The notes below the pieces were generated by a model. The model made no database searches, was not told the DNA's origin, and saw only the letters and a program-made list of their open reading frames with translations. Position numbers and translations under genes: made by a program. A stretch of DNA of 29,811 nucleotides from assembly GCA_031835245.1 (NCBI GenBank), contig JAVKOQ010000529.1, forward strand, positions 1 through 29,811, in the 5' to 3' direction. Source of the DNA: Balamuthia mandrillaris. Taxonomy: Eukaryota; Discosea; Longamoebia; Balamuthiidae. This document shows positions 1 through 9,400 of this stretch, piece by piece. Positions within the stretch are counted from its first letter, which is position 1. Every line of letters begins with the position of its first letter.

Positions 1-594
1 CAAGCGTTGGCAAAGCTGGACTTTACCGACAATCGCGTTAAAGTCATACCAGAGTGTTTCCTGCAAGTTTTGTCTTCGAGGCCTTTTGACCTTCGTGAGA
101 ACGGCAACCCTATTGATGCTCAAGGTTTGTTTTCTTTGGCCTTCCTTCGTTTTTCTTTTTTATATTTTGATTCGATATAACAACAAAACACTTTTCGAAA
201 TGCAGTCTTAGAAAATCTGAAAGTTATTCGCAAGAAACGCCGACCACGCACCGAAAGCGTTGCTCCCGAAGTCTACATTAGCCATGGCAAGGAAGAGAAA
301 ATGCAGCTGGTCCCCTCCGACCGCAAATCATGGGAGGCTCCTCCTGGCACCAGCTACGAGCTCATCAATAGCGCTCGAACTAGCACTGCCTCTTTGATCT
401 CTGGTCAAGGAGTGGCTGAGTCTCTGTGGCTGTCTTCTCCTGGTTACTTTATTGAGGAGCCGACCGCCAAGACGCCGCCAACTGAGGAAGAATTGGTGTT
501 GAAGGAGCACATCAACATCTTTGATTATTGTCGTTATTTCTTGAATCAGACAGGTACTTGCTTTCTCCCCAGAATCTCTTTTAGTTATTTTTTT

Positions 595-626
<32 letters not shown>

Positions 627-2277
627 CACTCCTCAACAAAAGATGAAATTTATGCTCAATCACTATTTGACACCTAGTGTCATGAGTTGTTTTATGATTA
701 GTCTTTCTGAACTCTATCGCTTCTCTTTTTGTTTTTGTTTCCTATGACCATTTATATTTTACTTACCTGTTTTGAACACGTGTGTACAGTTCATGCAAAT
801 ATTATCGGCAACGAATGCAACTTAGGTGCAGTCTGTATTTCCATACAAAAGGAGTCTGAGGAACGAAAAGATAGTTCCTTTCCAACCGGCTCCAAAGAGA
901 GATTCTACCGAGTTCTTATTCGAGCGAAACAGGGAGACAGGCGGATGGAAATACCTGCTTCATGGGTCAAGCTCAGGAAGAAAGAGTCCTACGCTCGCTC
1001 GGAAGATCTTCTTGCAGCTCTGAAGAAGATGCTCAAACCGACTTTCTCTCCGAAGGGGCTTTATGTCATCCGAGACCCTGAGTCTCATAATGAATTTGCT
1101 GCTTTGGAAGGAAAGCTGGTACGTTCTCTCTTTCCTTCTTTTTTTCTGTGTTGTCTTCTTACTTTTTATTTGCTTTGGCGAACAATAGCGAAGCAACTGT
1201 TCAAAACTTGGGGTTGTGTATGGTAAAAACGGGCAAGATGAAACTCAAATGTACAATAACGGTAACTTTCTGCCATTCTCATTTGTTACTGTTTCATTTT
1301 CTCTTTTTTCTGACCACTATGACAAATAAAAGTAACGGGAAGTCCAGCTTTTGAAGAATTTTTGGAATGTATGGGTACTAAGATCAACATGATGGGCTGG
1401 CAAGGCTATCGCGGCGATCTCAGCGCGAAACGTTTGTTTATCTTCTATCCGTCCTTTTCTCTTTTGCTGACTCTTTTCTTCTATTTTTTTTTCTTTTTGT
1501 TCTTTTGCTTTCTTTCTTTCAATGAATAGTGGATCAAGATACGTATTACACAAAGTTAGATGAAAGTAACTACGAGATCATGTTCCACGTTTCGACCTAC
1601 CTTCAATACATGGCCAAAACCGATGAAGAATGTCAACAGTGGGAGAGAAAACGATTTATAGGAAATGACATTGTCGTCATTTTGTTCTACGAGGGGGAGG
1701 AACCGCTCGATCCTGCTCTCTTCATCTCCAACTTTAACCACGTTTTTGCTCTCGTGCAGCCCATTCATAAGAACGGCAAAACCTTTTACAGGTTAGTTGC
1801 AAGTCTTCTCTTCTCTGTTATTTTTGCTTCGCTCATGAATGAGAATTGCTCATAATCATTTTCCATCCTCGTTTTCGCACAAAAAGGTTGTCAATGGCTT
1901 ACAAGAATGGGGTTGCGGAGTCGCAGCCTCGTTTGCCAGAGGTTCCCATCTTTGAGAAGGGACCCTACTTCAGAAAGTTCCTTCTCACAAAAAGTTTGTG
2001 TTTTTTTTTGTTCTTCATTCTTCATGTTTGTTTTTCTCATGCTGATGTTTTTTTGTTAAACAAAGTGATCAATGCGGAGAGATGTGCTCTTTCAGCGCCT
2101 CAATTCAGACGAGCGCAGGAACGAGTCCGGTCTGAGCTGTTTTTGAACTTGCAGGACAAGTTCCCGAAGAAGAAGTCAGGCAGCAGACGGGTCAAAGACC
2201 CCATCGAGGTCAACACCGGCTACGTCACGTCCGCCACGTTGGACAAGATCAGGCAGCAAGGGGGTCTCTCCTCCTGA
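1..2277 (+). CDS. LRR and Rap/Ran-GAP domain protein (3' part)
   Basis: This is the 3' part of a GTPase-activating protein for Rap-type small GTPases; its 5' end lies outside the window. Exons by my reading are 1-124, 206-553, 790-1118, 1189-1261, 1333-1431, 1530-1791, 1887-1993 and 2066-2277, all with GT-AG introns. The first exon ends in leucine-rich repeat sequence (LDFTDNRVKVIPE, then LRENGNPI). From exon 3 on the RapGAP domain is clear: NIIGNE with LGAV, YRVLIRAKQG, GSPAFEEFL followed by GWQGYRGDL, the core FHVSTYL, and FIGNDIVVILF, which carries the Asn of the catalytic asparagine thumb. It continues through VFALVQ and the C-terminal LLTKMINAERCAL helix. The family stimulates GTP hydrolysis on Rap1-like GTPases, usually at membranes in adhesion and cytoskeletal signalling. 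An intact thumb suggests an active GAP. The substrate GTPase cannot be told from sequence. Confidence 0.85.
599..626 (+). repeat. (TC)n microsatellite in RapGAP intron
   Basis: A pure TC dinucleotide run of 28 bases lies in the second visible intron (554-789) of the RapGAP gene. It is on the sense strand, like the other CT tracts in this window. Confidence 0.9.
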
Positions 2278-2455
2278 GAACACCACGAAACCACCAAAGA
2301 CTGATGACCTGTTTGTTTTTGTTTTTCTACCCCTCCATTTAAAATACAATCCACCAAACAAGCTTAACGCCTTTTCTTCCTTCTCTCTTCTTTATCAACC
2401 ATTTTTCTATTTCACTTTCTCCTTCATTCTTGCTTTCTCTTTCAAGCAATGATCT
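2278..2455. other. Convergent 3' intergenic region
   Basis: This gap of 178 bases separates the stop codons of two convergent genes, the RapGAP gene and acyl-CoA oxidase. It is rich in T and CT on the plus strand. I see no coding sequence. It must hold the 3' UTR and cleavage site of the RapGAP gene, although no AATAAA hexamer is visible on that strand. Confidence 0.7.
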
Positions 2456-2460
2456 TTATT
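2455..2460 (-). promoter_or_regulatory. AATAAA poly(A) signal overlapping acyl-CoA oxidase stop
   Basis: Minus-strand AATAAA (TTTATT on the plus strand). The TAA stop of the oxidase at 2458-2456 lies inside the hexamer. If the signal is used, the 3' UTR would be only some tens of bases long. Confidence 0.5.
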
Positions 2461-5193
2461 CTCTAGTGTTGTTGCTGGGTGAGCCGCATTCGTATTCTTG
2501 GCTACAAGCTTTCACCCAATCGCCAGCAATCGGAGCAAAGATGATGTGGTCGGGCAAACCGAAGCCATCCACCAAAGCTTCGGCATGAGGACGTAACGCT
2601 CTGCACAGCCTGTTAATTTCTTTGGTGATGGCTTTGGCTTTGTTTGGTGCAAAGTAGTGCGCTTGCATGTACCATCCTATTTTTATTTTTTTAAAAAAAC
2701 CCAATTCTATTTGTAAGCTGACTAAAAAAGAAATCAAAAAAAAAAAAAAAAACGAAGCAGAAGAAGAAGAACATGAAGAACAAGAACAAGAACAACCAAA
2801 CCTAGTGAAGCTTCGATTCTGGAAAGACCGTAAAGCGAGCAAACGTGTTTGAGTAACGTCTTCAAAGATGCGTCCTTTTGGTCATCAAGTTGATTGATGT
2901 TCTCGATGAACCTCTCCATGCAAACCCGCTCCACGTAAGCCCTTCCCAACATCAACACGTCATCCAAAGAAGAGTTCCATGCCTCGAAGACCGGCATCTT
3001 CAACATTTTGACTTTGCGACGAAGTTGGCTCACCACGGTCCGCAACAGCTTGAACTCTTTGTAGATGAATGCATCTAAACAAAACTGAAAAAAGAAACAA
3101 AAAGAGTAGAATTTAGCACATAGAAAAAAGAAAGAAAGAAAGCGAATAGAAAGCGAAATTGATCACACGAGAACAGAACGGGAGAAAGGAAACCTCGGGA
3201 TCAAGAAGATGAACTTCAGAAGTAATGCGTCGGGTGAGAGGGTTCTTGTTGCGAAGCACAACCCCGATTTGACCAGAGAAGTAGGTCAACATGCTGGTTA
3301 CTCCTTTTCTGCCCGAAAGTCGGTTGCGAAACTCCTCCATCAGAGCTTTCGCGATTGCCTTGTTTTCGTTTACGTTACCAAAAATAAATACACAAATACA
3401 ACGTTTAAAAAACCAAGAAAACAAGAGGACTAAACAAACCTGTAAAAGAATGGTATTATCACCCTCATAAGTAAGATCGATATCACAGTCCGCCTTCAAA
3501 ACGCCGATCCTGTTCTCAGCAGCGAATCCCTGGCCTCCACAGCACTCCCTGCAAGTCTGATGGGCCTCGCTACGATGCCATGTACAAACGGCTTTTAAGG
3601 CACCCGCCAACAAAAATATTTCTCTCTTCACTCTCTCATCATTGCGATTCTTCAAAAGCTGCGTGAAAATGTCTTTGGCATGATTGCTGCCAAAGCGGTA
3701 AGCATACGTGGAGGCGATCAATGGAAGCAGTCGACGCTGATGCGTGAGGTAGTCCATAATGACCACCTCTTCCTCTCTGGGAGGGCCGAATTGTTTGCGA
3801 GTGATGGCGTATTTGGTAGCGATGGTGAGAGCCAGTTTTGTAGCGTTGAGAGCGCTGGATCCGACGCTGAGGCGACCCGCCACGAGAGCGTCCAGCATCG
3901 TGTTGAAACGTTTTCCGCGATGAGGAATAGATGTGTCGTAACTTCCATCAGCACTTTTTTGTGAAAGAAGAAAATAGATCAGTCGAGGGACGAGAAGAAA
4001 AAGAAGCAGGAACGTAAAAGGTGAAGCGTACTTGACTCGGCCATAATAATCCAAAAGATTGGCTCGGGGAATCCTTACATGATCAAACCACAGCTTACCG
4101 TTGTCAACTCCGTTCAAGCCCATCTTTGGTCCACAATCCGCAATGCCGACACCAGGCATTGGTTCTGTGCTCTTTCCATCTTGGCTCCTTCTTCGTATCG
4201 GAACGAGGAAAGCATGCACTCCTTCTTTTCTTCCATCCGGCAAATACAACTGAGCGAAAACGGTGGCCATATTTCCATCCTTAGCAGCATTACCTATCCA
4301 GTACTTTTGCGAAGTGGCTGTCGGGCTGTGAATGATAAACTCCTCCGTTTCAGGAGAGTAAGTGGCGGTGGTCTCGATGGCTCTTGCGTTGGAACCGTGG
4401 CCCAGTTCCGTCAGAGCGAAGCAGCCCAAAATCTCCAACGAGTCGGTGAGTGGGAGGTACTGGTCGTGATGTCTTTCAGTGCCCAAGGAGGCGATGCTTC
4501 CCGCAAAGAGACCCCATTGCACTCCGGCTTTGACAGAGAGAGAGACATCGACCAGGACCAGTGTCTCTTGGAGAGCGACTACACTTAAGCCGTTCCTGTA
4601 ACAAGAGAGTGTGTGCGCAAGGGTAAAAAACAGAAGAGATAACAGGATATCAGGAGGGAGAGATAAACGAAAAAAAAGGACAGGAAAAACAAAAAGAGAA
4701 CGTACGTGAAGAGACTTTTTCCGTTGGCAACACCGTTGGCTGCCAAAATTTTCATACGCTGAAGGGTCAGCTCTCTATGTTGCTGCATGGTCAAGTCGTA
4801 GCGTGGATGAAACAACGGATCCTTGAATATTTCATAGAGTTTTTGTCTCAACTCATGATGGTGATGAAACTATTTGTTGCGTTTGGATTTTGTGTGTATG
4901 CGTGTGTTCAAAGTTGGTTTTTGTTTCTTTCAACAAGAGAAAGGAAGAGAAGTGATACGCTACGATACCATCATGCTACTCAGTTTTTGAACGTGTTGAG
5001 AGGAGACAGCAGGCAAGGGTCCTAATCCATGACCAGTGCTGCCTCCCTCAAGCTCCGCAGAGTCGACTTCCGTATCTGCTACCTCCTCCACCTCCTCCAG
5101 CTTGCTGGCCGCAGGGTTACACTCGAGATGTGCGCTTACGACGCGCAGTCGTTGGGCTACCCTCCTGGCAAGTTCAGTTTGCTGCGCCTCCAT
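2456..5193 (-). CDS. Peroxisomal acyl-CoA oxidase with N-terminal PTS2
   Basis: Flavin-dependent acyl-CoA oxidase, first step of peroxisomal beta-oxidation: acyl-CoA plus O2 gives trans-2-enoyl-CoA plus H2O2. Exons (minus strand) are 5193-4969, 4869-4706, 4595-4032, 3953-3440, 3358-3194, 3084-2802 and 2676-2456, joining in frame to about 711 residues, normal for the family. Visible blocks include FALTELGHGSNARAIETTA (substrate and flavin loop), KYWIGNAAKDG, GCGPKMGLNGVDNG-like IADCGPKMG, ITRKQFGPP, CRECCGGQGFAAENR, and TYEGDNTILLQ, which contains the catalytic-base region of acyl-CoA oxidases. The C-terminal fold is shown by LDAFIYKEFKLL and ALVDGFGLPD. The protein does not end in a PTS1 tripeptide; instead residues near 16-24 read RLRVVSAHL, a perfect R-L-x5-H-L PTS2, followed by Cys. 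It is closest in style to plant ACX2/ACX3 and animal ACOX3 types. It is divergent from the p24 gene. Confidence 0.92.
2736..2752 (-). repeat. Poly(T) run in acyl-CoA oxidase intron
   Basis: Seventeen A residues on the plus strand, that is T17 on the sense strand of the oxidase, lie in its last intron (2801-2677). This fits the pyrimidine-rich introns of this genome. Confidence 0.85.
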
Positions 5194-5538
5194 CTTTCGC
5201 TACTTTTTTGTTTGTTTGTCGTAATTTTTTTGGGGTATGAAAGATTAAAATTTAATCCAAATAACTGTTAATTAATAAGTTGACGTGTTATTTCCCTTCA
5301 AAGGGAAAGATAGATGTCATGTATTATGTCGACAAAGTTACACGTATGCTGTCGACAGGAAATAAAAATTTTCCTTTTCTGCGACGAAACCAAAAAAAAA
5401 AGTCAAAAAAAAAAAGAAAAAACGAAAAAAAAAAAAGGTTACACAGTGCAAAAGCTAAGCCCTAACAACAACCAACAGCTCGAGCTTTAACTTTGTTTCT
5501 TCGCTGTGGAAAAAAAAAAAACAGGAACAAGAAGAAAG
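5194..5538. promoter_or_regulatory. Divergent promoter region, acyl-CoA oxidase / p24
   Basis: This region of 345 bases separates two divergent start codons and has no coding sequence that I can support. It holds TGACGTG at 5281-5287 (a bZIP-type half site), two exact copies of the palindrome TGTCGACA at 5327-5334 and 5350-5357, and several A-rich runs at 5391-5438 and 5508-5521. The start of one palindrome to the start of the next is 23 bases, about two helical turns. The elements may serve both genes. Confidence 0.55.
5327..5357. promoter_or_regulatory. Paired TGTCGACA palindromes
   Basis: Two exact TGTCGACA palindromes at 5327-5334 and 5350-5357. The same motif or its seven-base core GTCGACA recurs in the intergenic regions near 9323, 11641, 11677 and 17575, which suggests a binding site for a dimeric factor. 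Function is inferred from recurrence only. Confidence 0.4.
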
Positions 5539-6392
5539 ATGACACTCAAGACCTCCCTTTTGCTATTTTTCTTTGGCATGGTGGTCGCCATGGCCACTGC
5601 CGCTACCCTCCAGGTGGAGCCAAGAAGCTCAGAGTGTTTCCACATGAGGGTGACGCCCAATGATTTGGGCAGAGAGATGGAATTCAGTTTTGTGGTTTCC
5701 AGAGGAGGTCTTTTGGACATCCGTGTGAAAGTTACTGAGCCTGATGGCGGCGTACGACCCACCACCCCCTATCTCTCTCCACATTTTGATTGATTTTTTG
5801 TTACACTCGCATACACACAACCAGATTCTCCATGAAGAGCTTCACTTCTTTGACCACCATCAAGAGGACAGAGTGACCGTTGCAGGCAACAAGGAGGGCG
5901 TCTACTCCTTCTGTCTGGACAACACCATGTCCCGCTTCACTGCCAAGGTTGTGTCCTTCCAGCTGGGTTGGGTGGATGAGAACGAGGTCCAAGAGTACGA
6001 GCAACAACAGCCTGCCTTTGACGCCAAGAAGCTTAAACCTATCGAGAGGTCTGTCAAGAAGATAAGGAACACGTTGGAGCAGATCCAGTCCGAGCAGAAG
6101 TACCTCCGTACTCGTGCCTCTGCTCATCGTAGCAGTACGTTTCTCACTCTCCTTCGTTTTTCACTTCTCATTACTTGTCCACCACTCGCTCACGCTTCAT
6201 CCCTGCGCTATCTGCTTCCTCTTCTTTTTCTCACTCTTTTTTCTGCTCTCTCCTCCCCTAGTTCAAGAGAACACGTTTGATCGCGTTTGGATGTTCGCGA
6301 TGTTGGAGATGGCTGTTGTGATCAGCCTCAACGCTGTTCAGATCTACGTCATGAGGACCTGGTTCCCGAATGACAGGAGAGCCAGAGTTTGA
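5539..6392 (+). CDS. p24/emp24 family cargo receptor
   Basis: Type I membrane protein of the p24 (emp24/gp25L) family, which cycles between ER and Golgi in COPII/COPI vesicles and selects cargo. Exons are 5539-5751, 5825-6134 and 6262-6392, giving 217 residues, a typical length. A signal peptide covers about residues 1-21 (LLLFFFGMVVAMATA). The GOLD domain follows, with one conserved cysteine pair member in SSECFHM and the other in YSFCLDN, plus the GVYSFCLDN motif. A coiled-coil stretch (RSVKKIRNTLEQIQSEQKYL) leads to a TM helix (MFAMLEMAVVISLNAVQIYVM) and a short cytosolic tail with an aromatic WF and basic RRAR. It lacks a classical C-terminal KKxx. It lies 345 bases from the divergent acyl-CoA oxidase gene. 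Confidence 0.93.
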
Positions 6393-6410
6393 ACATACTT
6401 GCCTGTCTTT

Positions 6411-6411
<1 letters not shown>

Positions 6412-6449
<38 letters not shown>
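6412..6449 (+). repeat. (CT)n microsatellite in p24 3' UTR
   Basis: A CT dinucleotide run of about 38 bases lies just after the p24 stop codon, in the gap of 152 bases before the convergent ankyrin gene ends. Confidence 0.9.
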
Positions 6450-6452
<3 letters not shown>

Positions 6453-6544
6453 TCTTCTTGTTTGCATATTTTTGTTTGTCTTTTGCTATTTATTCACCCT
6501 TTGTTACAAACAATTTTATGTCCTTTTCGTTCTTTTCTCTCTAA

Positions 6545-7867
6545 TTACTCTATTGCTAGTGGCAAAGAGAGATTAGCTGCAAGTTCATATACATCTATAT
6601 CCCTCCAACAACTTTCACGCTTCGCATTACCTCCTACTCTTTCTTCTCCATCATCTTCTTCATTTTCTTGAGAGATGCACGTGGCTTTGATGTGCGGATC
6701 AGCTCCAGCTTTCAACAACAGCGTCGCCACTTCTGACCATCTGTTCATAACTGCCCAATGCAGCACCGTCATTCCTGCACTCAACACCCCCTTCTCTCCT
6801 TTCGTCTTCTCTTCTACTGGTTCATCCACTTCAGCGTCGTCGCACAGCTCTTCTTGTGTTTCGTCTTCGTCAGTAGACCTTTGATAAACGGACTTCACAT
6901 CAAATCTGGAAGAAGTAGAAACAGAGCATCGATCCAGAAGGAGTCGTAAGTGGCTGACATCGGATACTGCCAAACCACAAGCAAACATCAGGACCAACGG
7001 TGTTATCTCTCCTTTGAACTCCTGCTTGCTTTCATTCGAGTGAAAACAACCATCATCCCCTGCCGAAGTCAAGAAGCTTCCGCTCACTGCATTTACATTT
7101 CCTTCTCCCTTTAGTACTTCCGCTTCTCTTCCAGAGTCAACTTCTTCCTTTTTCTTTTCCTTTTCCTGCTCTTCATCTGAAGAAGTGAAGAAGAAAGGCA
7201 AAAGTGAACTGATGTTGTCGTTACGTTCTCGCTTGTCTGTTTCCGTGTCTCGTGCAGCCGCCACAACAATGGCGAGATGCAATGGCGGGCAGTCATGAAG
7301 GGTGTATCCTGAATGCGTGCCAGTGTCTGGAGAGTAGTTCGTAACATAGTGCTCAAAGCGTTGAGCTCTGGCGTGAAGTAATGACGTGCCCACAACAACA
7401 TGAGTGGCTGCAGCACGTGATAGCAAAAGATCTACCGCTTGAGGGCGGCACATGGCAATGGCAACGTGAAGGCAGCTCCCAGAGACCACGCTAACACGCT
7501 TGGTAAAGCCCCTTCGGTTTCGGGCGTAGGTAAAAGAGCAAGAAGGAGCGGAGGTAGGGTCTGCCCCTGAATCGAGCAGCAGGGAGATGATGGCGTAATT
7601 GCCGTGGTAGCAGGCCAGGTCGAGCGGCTTGGCATCCTCCATAGAAGAGCCGTGTTCGTCGAGGCAGATGCGGTCAATGGCTTCGTTGGGGTTCGAACTG
7701 GCGAGCTCCCTGCGGCAGCCTTCCAGGTCTTGCCTGTGGATGGCCCTATGAAGAGGCGGCAGCTTGGCGAGCGCTCCAAGCTGCAGTTCTTCCTTCTCCC
7801 GTGCGTGGCGATGATGTTTACCCGATCGTTGTGGGACGGCAGTACATACCGATGGTGGTGCAGACAT
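6545..7867 (-). CDS. Ankyrin-repeat protein, intronless
   Basis: Single open frame of 440 residues with no visible intron, unusual among its neighbours. Ankyrin-type helices are clear at PLHRAIHRQD, the block KPLDLACYHGNYAIISLLLDSGADP (about residues 82-106), SCLHVAIAMCRPQAVDLLLSRA (about 131-152), PPLHLAIVVA (about 195), and the C-terminal TVLHWAVMNRWSEVATLLLKAGADP. Between the repeats lies a long polar, acidic insert (SSDEEQEKEKKKEE and others) that is probably disordered. Ankyrin stacks mediate protein-protein contacts; no enzymatic domain is visible, so the partner and role are unknown. Its start codon is 196 bases from that of the divergent Mpv17 gene. Confidence 0.85.
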   Translation of the reverse strand: MSAPPSVCTAVPQRSGKHHRHAREKEELQLGALAKLPPLHRAIHRQDLEGCRRELASSNPNEAIDRICLDEHGSSMEDAKPLDLACYHGNYAIISLLLDSGADPTSAPSCSFTYARNRRGFTKRVSVVSGSCLHVAIAMCRPQAVDLLLSRAAATHVVVGTSLLHARAQRFEHYVTNYSPDTGTHSGYTLHDCPPLHLAIVVAAARDTETDKRERNDNISSLLPFFFTSSDEEQEKEKKKEEVDSGREAEVLKGEGNVNAVSGSFLTSAGDDGCFHSNESKQEFKGEITPLVLMFACGLAVSDVSHLRLLLDRCSVSTSSRFDVKSVYQRSTDEDETQEELCDDAEVDEPVEEKTKGEKGVLSAGMTVLHWAVMNRWSEVATLLLKAGADPHIKATCISQENEEDDGEERVGGNAKRESCWRDIDVYELAANLSLPLAIE

Positions 7868-8063
7868 TCTGACTTAGTGGAAGGCACAACATCAAATGTC
7901 AAGGCAGGTAGTCCTCCTCCTGTGTTTGTGTTTGTTACTTTCTTCTAGTGCACTACGTTTTGTCCACAAAAAAATATTACGTCAGCAAAGCATCTGATCT
8001 TGTGCGATCTGCAGCCAACCTTAACACCCACCTAAAAAAACCACACCACGGACGAGGACGAGG
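7868..8063. promoter_or_regulatory. Divergent promoter, ankyrin gene / Mpv17 gene
   Basis: A short shared region of 196 bases between divergent start codons. It contains TTACGTCA at 7977-7984, a CRE/ATF-like octamer about 80 bases before the Mpv17 start. No TGTCGACA copy is present here. Confidence 0.45.
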
Positions 8064-8919
8064 ATGACGGCTGTACCGCTGGCAGTAATGGGGTGGGCGC
8101 AAAAGGTCTGGCGGGGCTACACCTCTCACCTGGTGGAACGGCCGTTTCTTACCAACGCCCTGACCTCGGCGGTCATCAACTCCATCGGCGACGCGTTGGC
8201 GCAGAGCTTGGAGAGAAGGGGACGACGGCTGCAAGAAGAACAGGAGGGGGTGAGACAAAAGGAGGAGGAAGTGCGGTGGAGACCTGCTCGTACGGTCTCT
8301 ATGTTCTTCTTTGGACTGGGCATCAGTGGACCGTTTTCCTTCATGTGGTTTCGGTTCTTGGAGAGGACCTATGGAAGCGCCAAATCTTTGTCCGTTGTTG
8401 CCAAAAAGGTTGGTTGTTGCAACACAAACATGAGACAGCAACATATCACAAAAAACAAACAAACAAAGCGTTCGAAAAGAAGAAGAACGAAACTAACCAA
8501 CTCTTCAACAAACAAAACATCTGCATGCTATAAAGGTGTTAACAAACCAACTCTTCTTCGCTCCAACCATCAACACGGCGGCCATGTCATACTGCACCAT
8601 TTGGAAGGTATTTCTCACTCCGTCTGACGAATCTCCTTCTCAGATCGGCATCGCCAAAACGACAGACGCTGTTGTCGAGAAGCTCAAAAAGGACTTTATT
8701 CCAACTTGGGTAAACTCTACCAAAGTTTGGCCTTTGGCTCAGTCCATAAACTTTTACTTTGTGCCGTTTCAGTATAGAGTTCTTTACATGGGACTCGTGG
8801 CCACTGGTTGGTCCGCCTATCTTAGCACCGTTGGTTATAGAAAGGAGGCTGCTCCTTCTGTTGCAACTGTTCCTCCCTCTCCTGTTCCTTCACTAGCATC
8901 ACTTAATACAACTGCATAA
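8064..8919 (+). CDS. Mpv17/PMP22/Sym1 family membrane protein
   Basis: Small polytopic protein of the Mpv17/PMP22 family, found in the inner mitochondrial or peroxisomal membrane, where members form or regulate channels linked to metabolite balance and mtDNA maintenance. Exons are 8064-8408 and 8536-8919 (242 residues). Family landmarks are W..Y..HL...PFLTN, SIGDALAQSLE, the RPART...FGLGISGPFSFMWFRFLE block, LTNQLFFAPTIN, then WPLAQSINFYFVPFQYR and WSAYLS near the C terminus. A charged insert (RRGRRLQEEQEGVRQKEEEV) precedes the WRPAR block. A stretch at 8608-8643 begins GTATTT, ends CTCAG and is in frame; it is either 12 extra residues or a 36-base intron. The organelle cannot be decided from sequence. 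Confidence 0.88.
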
Positions 8920-9037
8920 AAGACAAGATTTCGTCTCGCTCTCTCACCAGTCTTCTCTCTTCTCTCTCTCTCTCTCTCCCTCTCTCTCCCTCTCAACTAT
9001 CTCACTTTTTTCTCCTAACAGGGACAACGCCAGCTTG
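8920..9037 (+). other. Mpv17 gene 3' region with CT tract
   Basis: The non-coding stretch after the Mpv17 stop. It contains a CT-rich tract at about 8951-8994, on the sense strand of that gene. No AATAAA is obvious. Confidence 0.6.
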
Positions 9038-9250
9038 TTATCTATTATCTGCAAATAGTCTTACTTTATAATTCAACTTCAAGGGAGAAGGAAGGGTTTG
9101 TGGATGTCTAAGAATGAGCTCTACAGCATCCCCAACCGTGTGAGTGTAGTGGTTTCTGTCCTTCTTCCTCACAACCATGTCAAAGCAAGCCACTCCATTG
9201 CTAAAACCGATAGTTCCTCGCGATGCCCAGGAAGAACAACGATGTTTCAT
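9038..9250 (-). CDS. Possible small protein of 70 residues, unknown
   Basis: An open frame with an ATG at 9250-9248 encodes 70 residues of normal, not low-complexity, composition (for example TIGFSNGVACFDMVVRKK and AVELILRHPQTLP). I do not recognise the family. In favour of a real gene: the reading frame fills an otherwise empty interval of 481 bases, and a minus-strand TGTCGACG at 9329-9322, the motif seen in neighbouring promoters, lies about 72 bases upstream of the ATG. Against: the frame is short, could arise by chance, and no splice sites help. The first residues may belong to an unseen exon structure. Confidence 0.35.
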   Translation of the reverse strand: MKHRCSSWASRGTIGFSNGVACFDMVVRKKDRNHYTHTVGDAVELILRHPQTLPSPLKLNYKVRLFADNR

Positions 9251-9400
9251 CGGTACATGTGAAATTTTCGGCTCGAGTGTAAATTATTGCGACAATATTT
9301 TGCCTCAAAGGGGAGCTTCAGCGTCGACACAAATCCTTGTGCAATATTTTTGAATTTTTCATCAAAAAGTTATTATTACAATTCAAAATTTTTTGCTACT

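Noticed and set aside
7681-7700. tRNA-like GGTTCGA string
   Set aside because: It lies in the coding frame of the ankyrin gene, and no cloverleaf can be drawn around it.
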